Shown: piece by piece, positions 34,314-43,342 of the stretch | Numbering within the stretch: position 1 is the stretch's first letter | Layout of the letters: every line of letters begins with the position of its first letter | Origin: DATBLE01 sp963719325 | GTDB taxonomy: Bacteria; Actinomycetota; Thermoleophilia; Gaiellales; Gaiellaceae | DNA length: 64,000 nucleotides | Direction of reading: 5' to 3' | NCBI GenBank assembly: GCA_963719325.1 | Contig: CAVRBW010000027.1 | Coordinates: 1 to 64,000 of the forward strand | Translations under genes and position numbers: made by a program | The notes under the pieces: model-generated | Told to the model about the DNA's origin: nothing | Databases searched by the model: none | The model's input: the letters and a program-made list of their open reading frames with translations, nothing else

Positions 34314-35552
34314 CTACGCCGCGAGCTTCTTGGTGAACGCGCGTTTCAGCGTCGCGTTCAGCGCCCGGCTGTAGCGGCCGACCCGGCTCTCGTTGAGCGC
34401 CTGCGGCTCACCGACCACGATCACCGTCTCGACGACGCGGTCTCGCCGGACGTGGATCAGGACGGCGCGCAGGTGCCGGGTCTGGGCAACGAAGTTCGCG
34501 GAGACGGCGAACGACTCGTCGCCGATGCCGAGACCTCGCGGCGCGCGATCGAGCGTAGGCGACTTTGCCCCGGGCAGGACGAGATTGGCGAGCGTCGTAG
34601 CGGCTTCCGCGCCGCTGAACGTCGAGCGCAGGATCAGCATCCGCCCTGCCGCCTCGCGCCTGCTGCGCTGCAGCGCGACCGAGTTCCGGAGCAGGATCAG
34701 CCCCGAACGCTGATTGAGCTGGAACTGGCGGAAGTACGACAGGATCGCGTTGTCGTCGGGCGCGTAGCCCTGCCCCACGACGTAAGCCGGCTTGACGTCT
34801 TTCGTCTGCAGCACCATCGCCGTGAGATCAGGCGCGCCTGGGCGCGGCTGGCTCATCCCGAGCGGCCGCGGCAGCTTGACCGCAGCGGCGCTGAGCTTCC
34901 CTTGTGCGTACCGGATGATCCGGTCGGCGAGCACTTGCGCGATCGCGACGGCCTGCGTCTCGAACTTCGTCGCATCGGCGCTCCTGATCGTCGCCTCGCA
35001 GATCAGGCGGTCGATCTGGAAATCGACATACGTGTTGTAGATGCGCTTCTTGCCGATCCGCTGTACGACCCGCACGCCCACGGCGGCGGGGCCAAGTCCG
35101 CGAGGAGCGAAGAAACTGAACCGCTCGAGGACGACGCCGCCGTCGTTCTTGCCGCGCGCCCGTTGCAGATCGCGAAGCGCATGCGCCTCGTAGGCGCCCG
35201 CCTGCGTCGGTTTCTGGAAGTAGTCCAGCGAGGTGCCGACGTCGATGAGACCTCGCCCCCGCCGGAGAGCCGCGAATCCGGAATCGCCGTAGATCAGCCT
35301 GTACCCGGAGATCCGGCCGGCCTTCGCGAGTGAATCCGCGGTATCGGACGGGTCGAACGAGTCGTTGGCAGCGCGCGCGTTGGAGATCTCCCCGGAGATG
35401 AGCTCGACCTGTTGGCCTTGCGCCAGCCGTCCGAGCCCGCTCCGCGGAACGACGAGCTTCGCCAGCGGTGTCTTCTCGGCCGCTCCGGCTTCGCCGCCGG
35501 CGAGGAGGAGCGCCAGCCCGAGCAGTGCGACAGCGGCCCGGAGAGGCTTCAT
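34314..35552 (-). CDS. Secreted uncharacterised protein
   Basis: 412 aa from ATG at 35552; the much longer open frame to 36614 is read-through of other genes. Signal peptide: MKPLRAAVALLGLALLLAGG with likely cleavage near GEAGA. The mature part has two similar-looking halves of alpha+beta type (SGYRLIYGDSGFAALRRG...; SYFRQFQLNQRSGLILLRNS...), each followed by a segment like VVQRIGKKRIYNTYVDFQ. No known family. Overlaps the 3' end of the PLP gene by 4 bp (ATGA), so the three genes to 37755 probably form one unit. Confidence 0.7.
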   Translation of the reverse strand: MKPLRAAVALLGLALLLAGGEAGAAEKTPLAKLVVPRSGLGRLAQGQQVELISGEISNARAANDSFDPSDTADSLAKAGRISGYRLIYGDSGFAALRRGRGLIDVGTSLDYFQKPTQAGAYEAHALRDLQRARGKNDGGVVLERFSFFAPRGLGPAAVGVRVVQRIGKKRIYNTYVDFQIDRLICEATIRSADATKFETQAVAIAQVLADRIIRYAQGKLSAAAVKLPRPLGMSQPRPGAPDLTAMVLQTKDVKPAYVVGQGYAPDDNAILSYFRQFQLNQRSGLILLRNSVALQRSRREAAGRMLILRSTFSGAEAATTLANLVLPGAKSPTLDRAPRGLGIGDESFAVSANFVAQTRHLRAVLIHVRRDRVVETVIVVGEPQALNESRVGRYSRALNATLKRAFTKKLAA

Positions 35553-36505
35553 GCGAGCGCCTGCTCGAGGTCTGCCCAGAGGTCGTCTGCGTCCTCGAGC
35601 CCGACCGAGAGCCGGAGTAGCCCGGTCGGCACCCGGTCTCCCTCCCAGCGGTGACGCGATTCCATACTCGATTCGACGCCGCCGAGGCTGGTCTGGTTGG
35701 CGATCAGTCGCGTCGCCGCCTCGACCTTGCGTGCGTCGCCGCGGACGTCGAACGAGAGCAACCCGCCGAAGCCCGCGTACCGAACGGTCTCGACCTCGGG
35801 ATGGGCGGCCAATCGCCGGGCCAGCAGGCGTGCGGTCTCCGTCTGACGCTCGACCCGTACGCGCAGGGTCTTCAGCCCACGAAGGAGAAGATAGGCGACG
35901 TCGGGCGCGCAGGTCGGGCCCGTGCGCTGCCGGAAACGCCAGAGCCGCTCGTGAGCGTCCGCGTCGCGGGAGACGATCGCGCCGACCAGCGCGTCCGAAT
36001 ACCCGGCGAGGTACTTCGTGCCGCTGTGCACCACGAAGTCGGCGCCGCGGTCGAGGGGGCGCACGTGGATCGGCGTGGCGGCGGTCGAGTCGACGACGAC
36101 CCGAGCCGGGTGCGCCGCCGCCGCCTCGAAGTCTGGCATCGACAGGAACGGATTCGAAGGCGCCTCGAGCCAGACGAGGTCGACTCCGTCCGGCGGCGGA
36201 CCGGTCTGATCGAACTCGACGTGCTTCAGGCCCCACCGGCCGAGCTCTTCCATGATCACGCCGGTGCCGAAGTAGGCGCCTTCGGCGAGTGCGACGATCT
36301 GGCCGGGCTCGAGCAGCGCGAGCAGGAGTGCGGTCGCGGCGGCCGAGCCGGATGCGAAGAGGAGCGCCTGACCCTCGGGGGCGCCCTCCAGCTCGGCGAG
36401 CTTCCGTTCCGCCTCGACGCCCGTCGGATGTGCGTACCGGGAGTAGGTGAAGTCGCCCGGCACTCCCTCGTGGTAGGGCCAGACAGTTGCGCGATCGACG
36501 CTCAC
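35549..36505 (-). CDS. Cys/Met metabolism PLP-dependent enzyme (cystathionine synthase/lyase family)
   Basis: 318 aa from GTG at 36505, which overlaps the MFS stop as GTGA. Fold-type I PLP features: FTYSRYAHPTG (N-terminal signature), LLFASGSAAATALL, the D-S-T-A-A-T Asp region, and Schiff-base Lys in VVHSGTKYLAG (about residue 169). Somewhat shorter than the usual 380 aa. Family members add or remove sulfur groups via cystathionine. Which reaction occurs cannot be decided; the S-x-x-x-R substrate-binding region is present at the C-terminus (GLLRLSVGLED). Confidence 0.85.
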   Translation of the reverse strand: MSVDRATVWPYHEGVPGDFTYSRYAHPTGVEAERKLAELEGAPEGQALLFASGSAAATALLLALLEPGQIVALAEGAYFGTGVIMEELGRWGLKHVEFDQTGPPPDGVDLVWLEAPSNPFLSMPDFEAAAAHPARVVVDSTAATPIHVRPLDRGADFVVHSGTKYLAGYSDALVGAIVSRDADAHERLWRFRQRTGPTCAPDVAYLLLRGLKTLRVRVERQTETARLLARRLAAHPEVETVRYAGFGGLLSFDVRGDARKVEAATRLIANQTSLGGVESSMESRHRWEGDRVPTGLLRLSVGLEDADDLWADLEQALA

Positions 36506-37755
36506 GGAGCGAGCGTAGCTGCCGGTTCGGGTCGCAGGTCCTCGAGCCGGCCCATCCGGGCGAGCGACGGGAACAGACGCGTCCATGAGAGTGCCAGCGC
36601 GATCGTCGCGACACCTCCGGCGACCACCGACGTCACCGTCCCGAGTAGCGCGGCCGCAGTGCCGGACTCGAACGCTCCGAGCTCGTTCGAGGCGCTGATG
36701 AAGACCATCTCGACGGCGTTGACGCGCCCGCGCAGCTCGTTTGGGGTGACGAGCCCGACAGTCGTCGAGCGGATGTTCATGCTGATCATGTCGGCGAAGC
36801 CGCTGATCGCCAGGACGCCGAGGGAGAGCGGGAGCCAGCGCGAGAACCCGAAGACGACCATGCAGGTCCCGAAGATCGCGACCACGACGAGGAGCGTCGG
36901 TCCGGCGCGCCGCTGGAGCGGCCGGCGGGCGAGCAGGATCCCAGCGGCGAGCGCGCCCGCCGCCGGTGCGCTGCGCAGGGCGCCAAGGCCAATCGGCCCC
37001 ACGTGCAGGATCGTCCGTGCGAACACCGGTGCGAGCGCGATCGCTCCCCCGAACAGGACGGCGAACAGGTCGAGGGCGATCGCGCCGAGCAACATCCGGG
37101 TGCGGAGCACGAAGCGGACGCCGGCGACGAGGCTGGCGAGGCCGGGCGCGTTCTCGTCTTCGAGCCGCTCGCGCGCCACTGGTCGCATGCCGAGAAGCGC
37201 GCCGAATGCGACCGCGAACAGAGCGGCCGCTGCCGCGTAGACGGACTTGGGGCTGATCGAAAAGAGGACGCCGCCGAGAGCGGGGCCCGTGACGACGGCG
37301 GCCTGACTGGCGACGGAACGGAGGGCCATCGCGCCGGGCAGGATCTCCGCCGGCACGAGCTCGGGCGTCAGCGCTCCGAACGCCGGCCACCCGATCGCAG
37401 CGGCCACTCCGGCTCCCGCGGCGAGGGCGAAGAACGGCCAGACGGCGTTCGCGCCGTGAATGGTGACGACCAGCAGCATGCAGCTGACGACCACCATCAG
37501 TGCGAGCGAGAGCGCCGCGATCATGCGCCGCGGCAGCCGGTCGGCGAGCTGACCGGCGGGGAGTGCGAGGAGCGGCAGCGGCAGGAACTCGGCGAGTCCG
37601 ATGAGGCCGAGGTCGAATGGGTTCTTGTCGATCGCGTAGACCTGCCAGCCGACAGCGACCGCGATCATGTTCTCGGCGAAGCGCATCGACAGGATCGCCG
37701 ACCAGAGAAACGCGAAGTCGCGCAACTGAAGCGCAGGGGGAAGTCGCCGCAGCAC
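36502..37755 (-). CDS. MFS transporter (EntS/MFS_3-like)
   Basis: About 417 aa from GTG at 37755; the frame continues to 37872 but would overlap the divergent carboxylase start. About 11-12 hydrophobic helices begin with FAFLWSAILSMRFAENMIAVAVGW. Loop motif GQLADRLPRRMIAAL matches the MFS 2-3 loop signature, and a second LRGRVNAVEMVFISASNELGAF is typical of the EntS-like branch. Probable proton-driven exporter, substrate unknown. It overlaps the downstream PLP gene by 4 bp, suggesting a joint role in sulfur amino-acid or drug export. Confidence 0.85.
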   Translation of the reverse strand: MLRRLPPALQLRDFAFLWSAILSMRFAENMIAVAVGWQVYAIDKNPFDLGLIGLAEFLPLPLLALPAGQLADRLPRRMIAALSLALMVVVSCMLLVVTIHGANAVWPFFALAAGAGVAAAIGWPAFGALTPELVPAEILPGAMALRSVASQAAVVTGPALGGVLFSISPKSVYAAAAALFAVAFGALLGMRPVARERLEDENAPGLASLVAGVRFVLRTRMLLGAIALDLFAVLFGGAIALAPVFARTILHVGPIGLGALRSAPAAGALAAGILLARRPLQRRAGPTLLVVVAIFGTCMVVFGFSRWLPLSLGVLAISGFADMISMNIRSTTVGLVTPNELRGRVNAVEMVFISASNELGAFESGTAAALLGTVTSVVAGGVATIALALSWTRLFPSLARMGRLEDLRPEPAATLAP

Positions 37756-37800
37756 GGGTCGAACCCTAGAGTCCAACGGCGCCGCGTTAGGCTCCGCGCG

Positions 37801-39366
37801 ATGCCGGACGGCGCCGAGAGCACTGAGCACAGGCTCGCCCGCCTGCAGGAGCTGCGTGAGGAGGCGCTCCACCAGGCGAGCGAGCAGGCGGTCGAGCGCC
37901 GCCGTGCCGAGGGGAAGCTACTCGCGCGCGAACGGCTGGAGAAGCTACTCGACCCCGGCTCGTTCGTCGAGCTCGACCGCTACGTCCGGCATCGTGAGGT
38001 CGAGTTCGGAATGGCCGAGCGCCGACCGCTGGGCGACGCGGTCGTGACCGGCTACGGGACGATCTTCGGCCGCAAGGTCTTCGTGTTCTCCCAGGACTTC
38101 ACGATCTTCGGCGGGTCGCTGTCGGAGGTCTTCGCCGAGAAGATCTGCAAGGTCATGGACCTGGCGGTCAAGTTCGGCTGCCCCGTGATCGGGATCAACG
38201 ACTCGGGCGGTGCCCGGATCCAGGAGGGGGTCGTCTCGCTCGCCGGGTACGCGGAGATCTTCTGGCGCAACGTGCAGTCGTCGGGCGTCGTTCCGCAGAT
38301 CTCGCTGGTGATGGGGCCATGCGCGGGCGGGGCGGTCTACTCGCCGGCGATCACCGACTTCGTCTTCATGGTCGAGGGCAGCTCGTACATGTTCATCACC
38401 GGCCCCGACGTGGTGAAGACCGTGACCGGTGAAGACGTCACGTTTGAGGAGCTCGGCGGTGCGGCGACGCACGCGGCCAAGTCGGGCGTTGCCCACTTCA
38501 CCGCTGCGGACGAGGAGGCGTGCCTCGAGGATGCGCGCTACCTGCTCTCGTTTCTGCCGCAGAACAACCTCGAGCAACCGCCGTTCGCGGAGCCGGCCGA
38601 TCCGCACGACCGCGAGGCGTCAGAGCTCGACACGTTGATCCCGGACGAGCCGACCAAGCCGTACGACATGAAGCAGGTCGTCCGGCACGTGGTCGACGAC
38701 GGCGACTTCCTCGAGGTGCACGAGCGGTGGGCGGAGAACATCGTCTGCGGGTTCGCGCGGCTCGGCGGGCACCCGATCGGTGTGGTCGGAAACCAGCCGC
38801 ACTCGCTCGCCGGGGTGATCGACATCGATGCGTCGGTGAAGGCAGCGCGGTTCGTCCGCACGTGCGACGCCTTCAACATTCCTCTGGTCACGCTCGTCGA
38901 CGTGCCCGGGTTCCTGCCGGGGACCGACCAGGAATGGCGCGGGATCATCCGGCACGGCGCGAAGCTCCTGTACGCCTATGCGGAGGCGACAGTCCCGAAG
39001 CTGACCGTGATCACGCGGAAGGCGTACGGCGGCGCCTATGACGTCATGAGCTCCAAGCACATCCGCGCCGACTTCAACTTCGCCTGGCCCACCGCGGAGG
39101 TGGCGGTAATGGGGCCGGAGGGCGCCGTCAACATCGTCTTTCGGAGGGAGCTCGAGGGCGCTGACGACGCGCCCGGGCGCCGGGCCGAGCTGATCGACGA
39201 ATACAAGGCTCGGTTCGCCAACCCGTACGTCGCGGCGGAGCGGGGGTACGTCGACGACGTGATCGAGCCGCGCCGAACTCGGCCGGTGCTGATCGACGCT
39301 CTGGAGACTGCTCGGTCGAAACGCGAACGGCGGCCGCCCCGGAAGCACGGGAACGTCCCCCTTTAA
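37801..39366 (+). CDS. pccB: Acyl-CoA carboxylase beta subunit (propionyl/acetyl-CoA type)
   Basis: 521 aa from ATG at 37801, divergent from the MFS gene with only 45 bp between. Carboxyltransferase subunit of biotin-dependent acyl-CoA carboxylase: oxyanion segments GGSLSEVFAEKICKVMDLA, NDSGGARIQEGVVSLAGY and GPCAGGAVYSPA, and the second crotonase-like half with DVPGFLPGTDQEW and GGAYDVMSSKHIRADFNFAW. Works with the alpha subunit at 41570-43342, and perhaps the small protein at 40576-40737, to make methylmalonyl-CoA or malonyl-CoA. A hairpin follows the stop. Confidence 0.95.
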   Translation: MPDGAESTEHRLARLQELREEALHQASEQAVERRRAEGKLLARERLEKLLDPGSFVELDRYVRHREVEFGMAERRPLGDAVVTGYGTIFGRKVFVFSQDFTIFGGSLSEVFAEKICKVMDLAVKFGCPVIGINDSGGARIQEGVVSLAGYAEIFWRNVQSSGVVPQISLVMGPCAGGAVYSPAITDFVFMVEGSSYMFITGPDVVKTVTGEDVTFEELGGAATHAAKSGVAHFTAADEEACLEDARYLLSFLPQNNLEQPPFAEPADPHDREASELDTLIPDEPTKPYDMKQVVRHVVDDGDFLEVHERWAENIVCGFARLGGHPIGVVGNQPHSLAGVIDIDASVKAARFVRTCDAFNIPLVTLVDVPGFLPGTDQEWRGIIRHGAKLLYAYAEATVPKLTVITRKAYGGAYDVMSSKHIRADFNFAWPTAEVAVMGPEGAVNIVFRRELEGADDAPGRRAELIDEYKARFANPYVAAERGYVDDVIEPRRTRPVLIDALETARSKRERRPPRKHGNVPL

Positions 39367-39369
39367 TCT

Positions 39370-39396
39370 CGGCGCCGAAGCTTGCTCTTGGCGCCG
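39370..39396 (+). terminator. Hairpin after pccB
   Basis: CGGCGCC (39370-39376) pairs with GGCGCCG (39390-39396) just after the pccB stop. Terminator-like but with a long loop. Confidence 0.4.
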
Positions 39397-39421
39397 CCCC
39401 GGTGTCTGACACTGAGGTGTG

Positions 39422-39505
39422 ACGAAACGAGAACAATTCGTCCCCAGCGAGTGCCTGGCACTCGGGGGTAACGAATCAGGAACGATTTGTCCCCAGGGAG
39501 TGCGG
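39422..39505. repeat. Direct repeats with CGAGTGCC palindrome
   Basis: Two copies, about 33 bp each, start at 39422 and 39471 (period 49), with a shared core TCCCCAGNGAGTGC. The second full copy of palindrome CGAGTGCC-T-GGCACTCG lies at 39448-39464. Same repeat family as 34035-34160. The convergent neighbours have no gene between them. Confidence 0.55.
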
Positions 39506-39509
39506 TCGG

Positions 39510-40526
39510 TCAGGCCGGCGGGGCTTCGGCCAGCGGGCGGCGGGCCCAGGCGAAGCGGCTCGCGTACCACTCCGAGCCGAGGGATGCGAGTGCGACGCCC
39601 TGCGACGACGACTGGATGAACCAGCCGCCGCCCAGGTAGATGCCGGCGTGGTCGATCTCCGCGGGCTTCGACTTCGGGCCGTTCGCGCCGAAGAAGACCA
39701 GGTCGGCGGGCTGCACCTGAGTGAGCGGGATCCGCTTGTCGCGGCCGACCTCTCCGCTCATCGCGTAGGTCGTCCGGCCCTTCAGCGCTGCGGGCAACAG
39801 CTCGGCGCCGGTGTAGGCCTGGAGCTTGTAGACGCGCCAGATGAAGCCTGAGCAGTCGAAGCCGCCGGGCACCTGCGTGCCTGTGTCGAACGGATCCTGC
39901 GGCAACTCGCTGGTCCCGCCCCAGACGTAGGGGAAGCCGATGAGCGAGATCGCGGTCTGCAGGATGGCGCGTTGGACTCCGGAGACGGGCTGGAGCACGA
40001 ACGTCGACCCGAGCTGCTCCGCGAGCCCGACCTCGGCGCCGTTGAACTGGAGGGCGCGCGCTGCCGAATAGGCGGCTTCGGCGCGGGTGGCCGCGTCGTC
40101 AGGACGGAGCTCGAGACCGTCTTCGGACGTCGGGTGGTTCACGCGGAGTCCGAGGAGCCGCGCGACGACCTCGGTGCCGAAGTACTTGTTGGGCGTGAGC
40201 CCCGCGGCGCGAGCGCCCGCGGAGAACTGCCGAGCGACCGGGAGGAGCCCGACGCCACGGACGAGCTGTGCATTGAGCTGCGCGATCGTCGCGGGGTCGG
40301 CTGGGTTCGGGGCGGCGGGCGCCTGCTTGCCGGTCAGCTCCGTGACGAGGTCGGCCAGCTCGCCGCGGCTGAGCGCGTCGTCGGGCCGGAAGGCAGAGGT
40401 CTTCCCGCCCATCAACCCCTTGGCGGTGACGATTGCGATCTGCGGTTGCGCCCACGAGCCGGCGGCGGCGGCCGGAGCGGCGAAAACGAGCGCAATAGCA
40501 GCACAAACGAGGGCGCGAGGCGTCAT
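39510..40526 (-). CDS. Secreted SLH-domain/NlpC-P60 peptidoglycan hydrolase
   Basis: 338 aa with a signal peptide (TPRALVCAAIALVFAAPAAAAG). Residues about 25-170 hold S-layer-homology-like repeats (AFRPDDALSRGELADLVTEL, RPDDAATRAEAAYSAARAL). Residues about 190-335 are NlpC/P60: catalytic Cys in GGFDCSGF, His in EIDHAGIYLG and a polar third residue after W. Such proteins cleave gamma-D-Glu-linked peptides of the cell wall and anchor at the envelope by SLH. An actinobacterium with SLH-anchored hydrolases suggests an S-layer or secondary wall polymer. Confidence 0.88.
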   Translation of the reverse strand: MTPRALVCAAIALVFAAPAAAAGSWAQPQIAIVTAKGLMGGKTSAFRPDDALSRGELADLVTELTGKQAPAAPNPADPATIAQLNAQLVRGVGLLPVARQFSAGARAAGLTPNKYFGTEVVARLLGLRVNHPTSEDGLELRPDDAATRAEAAYSAARALQFNGAEVGLAEQLGSTFVLQPVSGVQRAILQTAISLIGFPYVWGGTSELPQDPFDTGTQVPGGFDCSGFIWRVYKLQAYTGAELLPAALKGRTTYAMSGEVGRDKRIPLTQVQPADLVFFGANGPKSKPAEIDHAGIYLGGGWFIQSSSQGVALASLGSEWYASRFAWARRPLAEAPPA

Positions 40527-40575
40527 CGTCCATCGTCATCGTCCGCAGGGGCCGGCTCCTTTAGGCTGAACCGTC

Positions 40576-40737
40576 GTGGACGTCGAGATCACGCCCGAGC
40601 CGTCGGACGAGGAACGCGAGGCCTTACTCCGTGCGCTAGCCGGAGCCGAGCTGCCCGGGAACCCGGAATCTGCCTGGTGGCAGGCCGGCGTTCGCGAGTC
40701 GGTCGAGGGCGAGGACGAAGATCAGGCTCCTGACTGA
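40576..40737 (+). CDS. Small acidic protein, acyl-CoA carboxylase epsilon-like
   Basis: 53 aa from GTG at 40576, too short to stand out. Sequence VDVEITPEPSDEEREALLRAL, then S-A-W-W-Q-A-G-V-R-E-S-V-E and an acidic end. This shape (strand, D/E-E-x-x-A-L helix, then a Trp-containing end) resembles the small epsilon subunits of actinobacterial acyl-CoA carboxylases, and it sits between pccB and pccA. Homology is inferred, not certain. Divergent from the NlpC/P60 gene. The following 266 bp up to 41004 hold no gene that I can support. Confidence 0.55.
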   Translation: MDVEITPEPSDEEREALLRALAGAELPGNPESAWWQAGVRESVEGEDEDQAPD

Positions 40738-41003
40738 AGCCGTGCTCGAACGGGCGACGTTCCGCAGTCTGCCGCTGATGGCCGAATGGCTGAGGTGGCG
40801 CCGATCGCGCCGGCCGGCCGGAACGCCGTACGCGCGTGACGACGAACCTCGCGGGCCTGACACACGGGCGCGACGACAGGGTTCGCTTCAGTCATCGCCG
40901 GGCTGTTCGGCTGAAGACGCTCCGGCGCCTCCGTCTAGCTCTCCGTTCGAGGACTGCAAGTCGCCCTCCGCCCACGGCTCGATCTGAACGCGGACGGCCA
41001 GGG

Positions 41004-41546
41004 TCAGGCAAGCGCCCGGCCGCGCAGCATTCCCGGCGCGACGCGGGCGTAGTCGAGCCCGGAAACCCAGGTGAGCACCACCGCGCCGAGCAGGCTCCAC
41101 CACGCGATCGACTGATCCCACGCGCCCGCGGCGGCGAAGCCGCCGAGCGCGGCGGCAACCGCCTGCGACCACGTCTTCAGCTTCCCGAGGTCGCGCGCCT
41201 GAATGACGACGCCTCGTTCGACGGCGGCGAGCCGGAGCCCCGAGACGAGCAGCTCGCGGGCGACGATCGCGGCGACCATCCAGCCGGCGAAGATCCCGCC
41301 GTCGACGAGCACGATCATCGTCGCGAGGACGAGCACCTTGTCGGCGACCGGGTCGAGCAGCGATCCAAGCGGGGTGGTCCGACCTTGCCGGCGGGCGAGC
41401 CAGCCGTCGACCTGGTCGGTGGCCATCGCGGCGATGAAGAGCCCTGTCGCCCAGTACGCATGCGCGTGGAAGTTCCAGACGTACAGTCCGATCACGAACG
41501 GCGCCGCGACGATGCGGGCGACGGTCAGTTGATCTGCCAGGCCCAT
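41004..41546 (-). CDS. pgsA: CDP-diacylglycerol--glycerol-3-phosphate 3-phosphatidyltransferase
   Basis: 180 aa from ATG at 41546. Five to six transmembrane helices and the CDP-alcohol phosphotransferase motif DQVDGWLARRQGRTTPLG, continuing SLLDPVADK, i.e. DGxxAR(x8)Gxx(x)DxxxD, near residues 44-70. Makes phosphatidylglycerophosphate at the membrane. The frame is open to 41720 but the extra sequence lies in the divergent carboxylase gene. Confidence 0.92.
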   Translation of the reverse strand: MGLADQLTVARIVAAPFVIGLYVWNFHAHAYWATGLFIAAMATDQVDGWLARRQGRTTPLGSLLDPVADKVLVLATMIVLVDGGIFAGWMVAAIVARELLVSGLRLAAVERGVVIQARDLGKLKTWSQAVAAALGGFAAAGAWDQSIAWWSLLGAVVLTWVSGLDYARVAPGMLRGRALA

Positions 41547-41569
41547 CTCTCCGGGAGAATACGTCGCCC

Positions 41570-43342
41570 GTGCCCCTGTTCTCGAAAGTGCTCGTTGCCA
41601 ACCGCGGCGAGATCGCAATCCGGATCTTCCGGACGCTGCGCGAGCTCGGCATCGGCTCGATCGCGGTCTACTCGGAGGCAGACCGCGCCGCCCTCCACGT
41701 CCGCGCCGCTGACGAGTCATGGCTGCTCGGCCCGGGCCCTCCCGCCGAGAGCTACCTGAACCAGGCGCGACTGCTCGAGACGGCGGAACGAGCGGGCGCG
41801 GACGCCGTTCATCCCGGCTACGGCTTCCTCGCCGAGAACGCCGAGTTCGCGCGTACGGTGGAGGCAGCCGGCCTGACCTGGATCGGGCCGCCCGCGGAGG
41901 CGATCGAGGCGATGGGCTCCAAGACCGACGCCCGTGAGCGCATGCGCGTAGCCGGGGTGCCGATCATCCCGGGCACGACCGCGCCGGTCGAGTCGGCCGA
42001 AGAGGTCGCGCGCGTGGGCTACGACCTCGGGTGGCCCCTCGCGATCAAGGCGTCCGCAGGCGGCGGGGGGAAGGGGTTCAGGGTCGTCCGCCGCCCCGCC
42101 GATGCCGAGCGCGCCTTCGATTCGGCCCGCCGCGAGGGCGAGACCTACTTCGCGGACCCGACCGTGTACGTCGAGCGGTACCTCGAGGATCCGCGCCACG
42201 TCGAGGTGCAGGTGCTCGCCGACGCGCACGGCAACGTGATCCATCTCGGCGAGCGCGACTGCACGATCCAGCGCCGCCACCAGAAGCTGGTCGAGGAGAC
42301 ACCTTCCCCGGCAGTGGACCCGGAGCTGCGCGCGCGGATCGGCGCGATCGCCGTCGAGGCCGCGCGCGCCGTCGGCTACCGCTCCGCCGGGACGATCGAA
42401 GGCCTGCTCGCGGCGGACGGCTCCTACTACTTCATGGAGATGAACACGCGCATCCAGGTCGAGCACACGGTTACCGAGCTGGTCACGGGTCTCGACCTCG
42501 TCCGCGAGCAGGTGTTGATCGCGGCGGGCCGGCCGCTTTCACTGCGCCAGGAAGACGTCCGCCTGAATGGACACGCGATCGAGTGCCGGATCAACGCGGA
42601 GGATCCCGCCAACGCCTTCCTGCCGAGCCCCGGGCGGATCGCGTCCTACCGCGAGCCTGCCGGGCCGGGCATCCGCGTCGACTCGGGTGTGGAGGCCGGC
42701 TCCGAAGTGGTGGAGCTGTACGACCCGATGATCGCGAAGCTGATCGTCCACGGCGTCGACCGCGAGCACGCCCGCCGGCGGATGCTGCGCGCGCTGGACG
42801 AGTTCGAGATCGGCGGCGTGACGACGTTGCTCGGCTTTCATCGCGCGCTGCTCCGCCACCCCTGCTTTGCCGAAGGCGCGACCTGCTTCGGCGTGGTCGA
42901 GTCGGAGCAGCTGGCGCAACAGGCGGAGCGGTTGTCTCATGAGACAACGATAGCCGCCCGCCCGGACGGGAGGCTGCGCGAGCGGATTCGCGCGGTCGAG
43001 CTCGACGGGCGACGCTACGACGTGCGCCTGCTGGAGCCCGCGCCCCCATGGGCCGAGCTTGCGGAACGCCGTCGGCAGCGCACCGCCGGCCACCACGCGG
43101 GAGCGGCGAGAGACGCGATCGTGAGCCCGATGCAAGGGACGGTGCTGTCCGTCGAAGTGGCCGAGGGAGATTCGGTACACGTCGGACAGGTGATCTGCAT
43201 TGTCGAGGCGATGAAGATGGAGAACGAAGTCCACGCGGTCCGGGACGGGGTCGTCTCGGAGTTGTCTGTCGCGGCCGGCGAGCCGGTCAGCACCGGCCAG
43301 GTGATCTGCGTGCTCGCGCCGGAGGCGGATGCCGGGCCGTAG
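41570..43342 (+). CDS. pccA: Acyl-CoA carboxylase alpha subunit (biotin carboxylase + BCCP)
   Basis: 590 aa from GTG at 41570. The biotin carboxylase domain (1-450) has VLVANRGEIAIRIFR, the ATP-grasp Gly loop SAGGGGKGF near 161-169, ERDCTIQRRHQKLVEE and the ending FLPSPGRI. The C-terminal biotinyl domain (about 515-585) has EAMKMEN with biotin Lys near 549. Both functions in one chain is the actinobacterial AccA3/PccA layout. It pairs with pccB at 37801. Its stop overlaps the start of the Suc_Fer gene. Confidence 0.95.
   Translation: MPLFSKVLVANRGEIAIRIFRTLRELGIGSIAVYSEADRAALHVRAADESWLLGPGPPAESYLNQARLLETAERAGADAVHPGYGFLAENAEFARTVEAAGLTWIGPPAEAIEAMGSKTDARERMRVAGVPIIPGTTAPVESAEEVARVGYDLGWPLAIKASAGGGGKGFRVVRRPADAERAFDSARREGETYFADPTVYVERYLEDPRHVEVQVLADAHGNVIHLGERDCTIQRRHQKLVEETPSPAVDPELRARIGAIAVEAARAVGYRSAGTIEGLLAADGSYYFMEMNTRIQVEHTVTELVTGLDLVREQVLIAAGRPLSLRQEDVRLNGHAIECRINAEDPANAFLPSPGRIASYREPAGPGIRVDSGVEAGSEVVELYDPMIAKLIVHGVDREHARRRMLRALDEFEIGGVTTLLGFHRALLRHPCFAEGATCFGVVESEQLAQQAERLSHETTIAARPDGRLRERIRAVELDGRRYDVRLLEPAPPWAELAERRRQRTAGHHAGAARDAIVSPMQGTVLSVEVAEGDSVHVGQVICIVEAMKMENEVHAVRDGVVSELSVAAGEPVSTGQVICVLAPEADAGP

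Noticed and set aside
34314..36614. One 766-aa frame on the minus strand across the secreted-protein and PLP genes
   Set aside because: The first 350 codons are an Arg-rich out-of-frame shadow of the PLP gene. The true gene starts at ATG 35552, where a signal peptide begins.
40742..40987. 81-aa open frame starting GTG 40742, and a 37-aa tail on the minus strand after pgsA
   Set aside because: Arg/Pro-rich composition and lack of recognisable motifs suggest non-coding sequence; the minus-strand piece (VRVQIEPWAEGDL) resembles a GNAT start but is too short to support.
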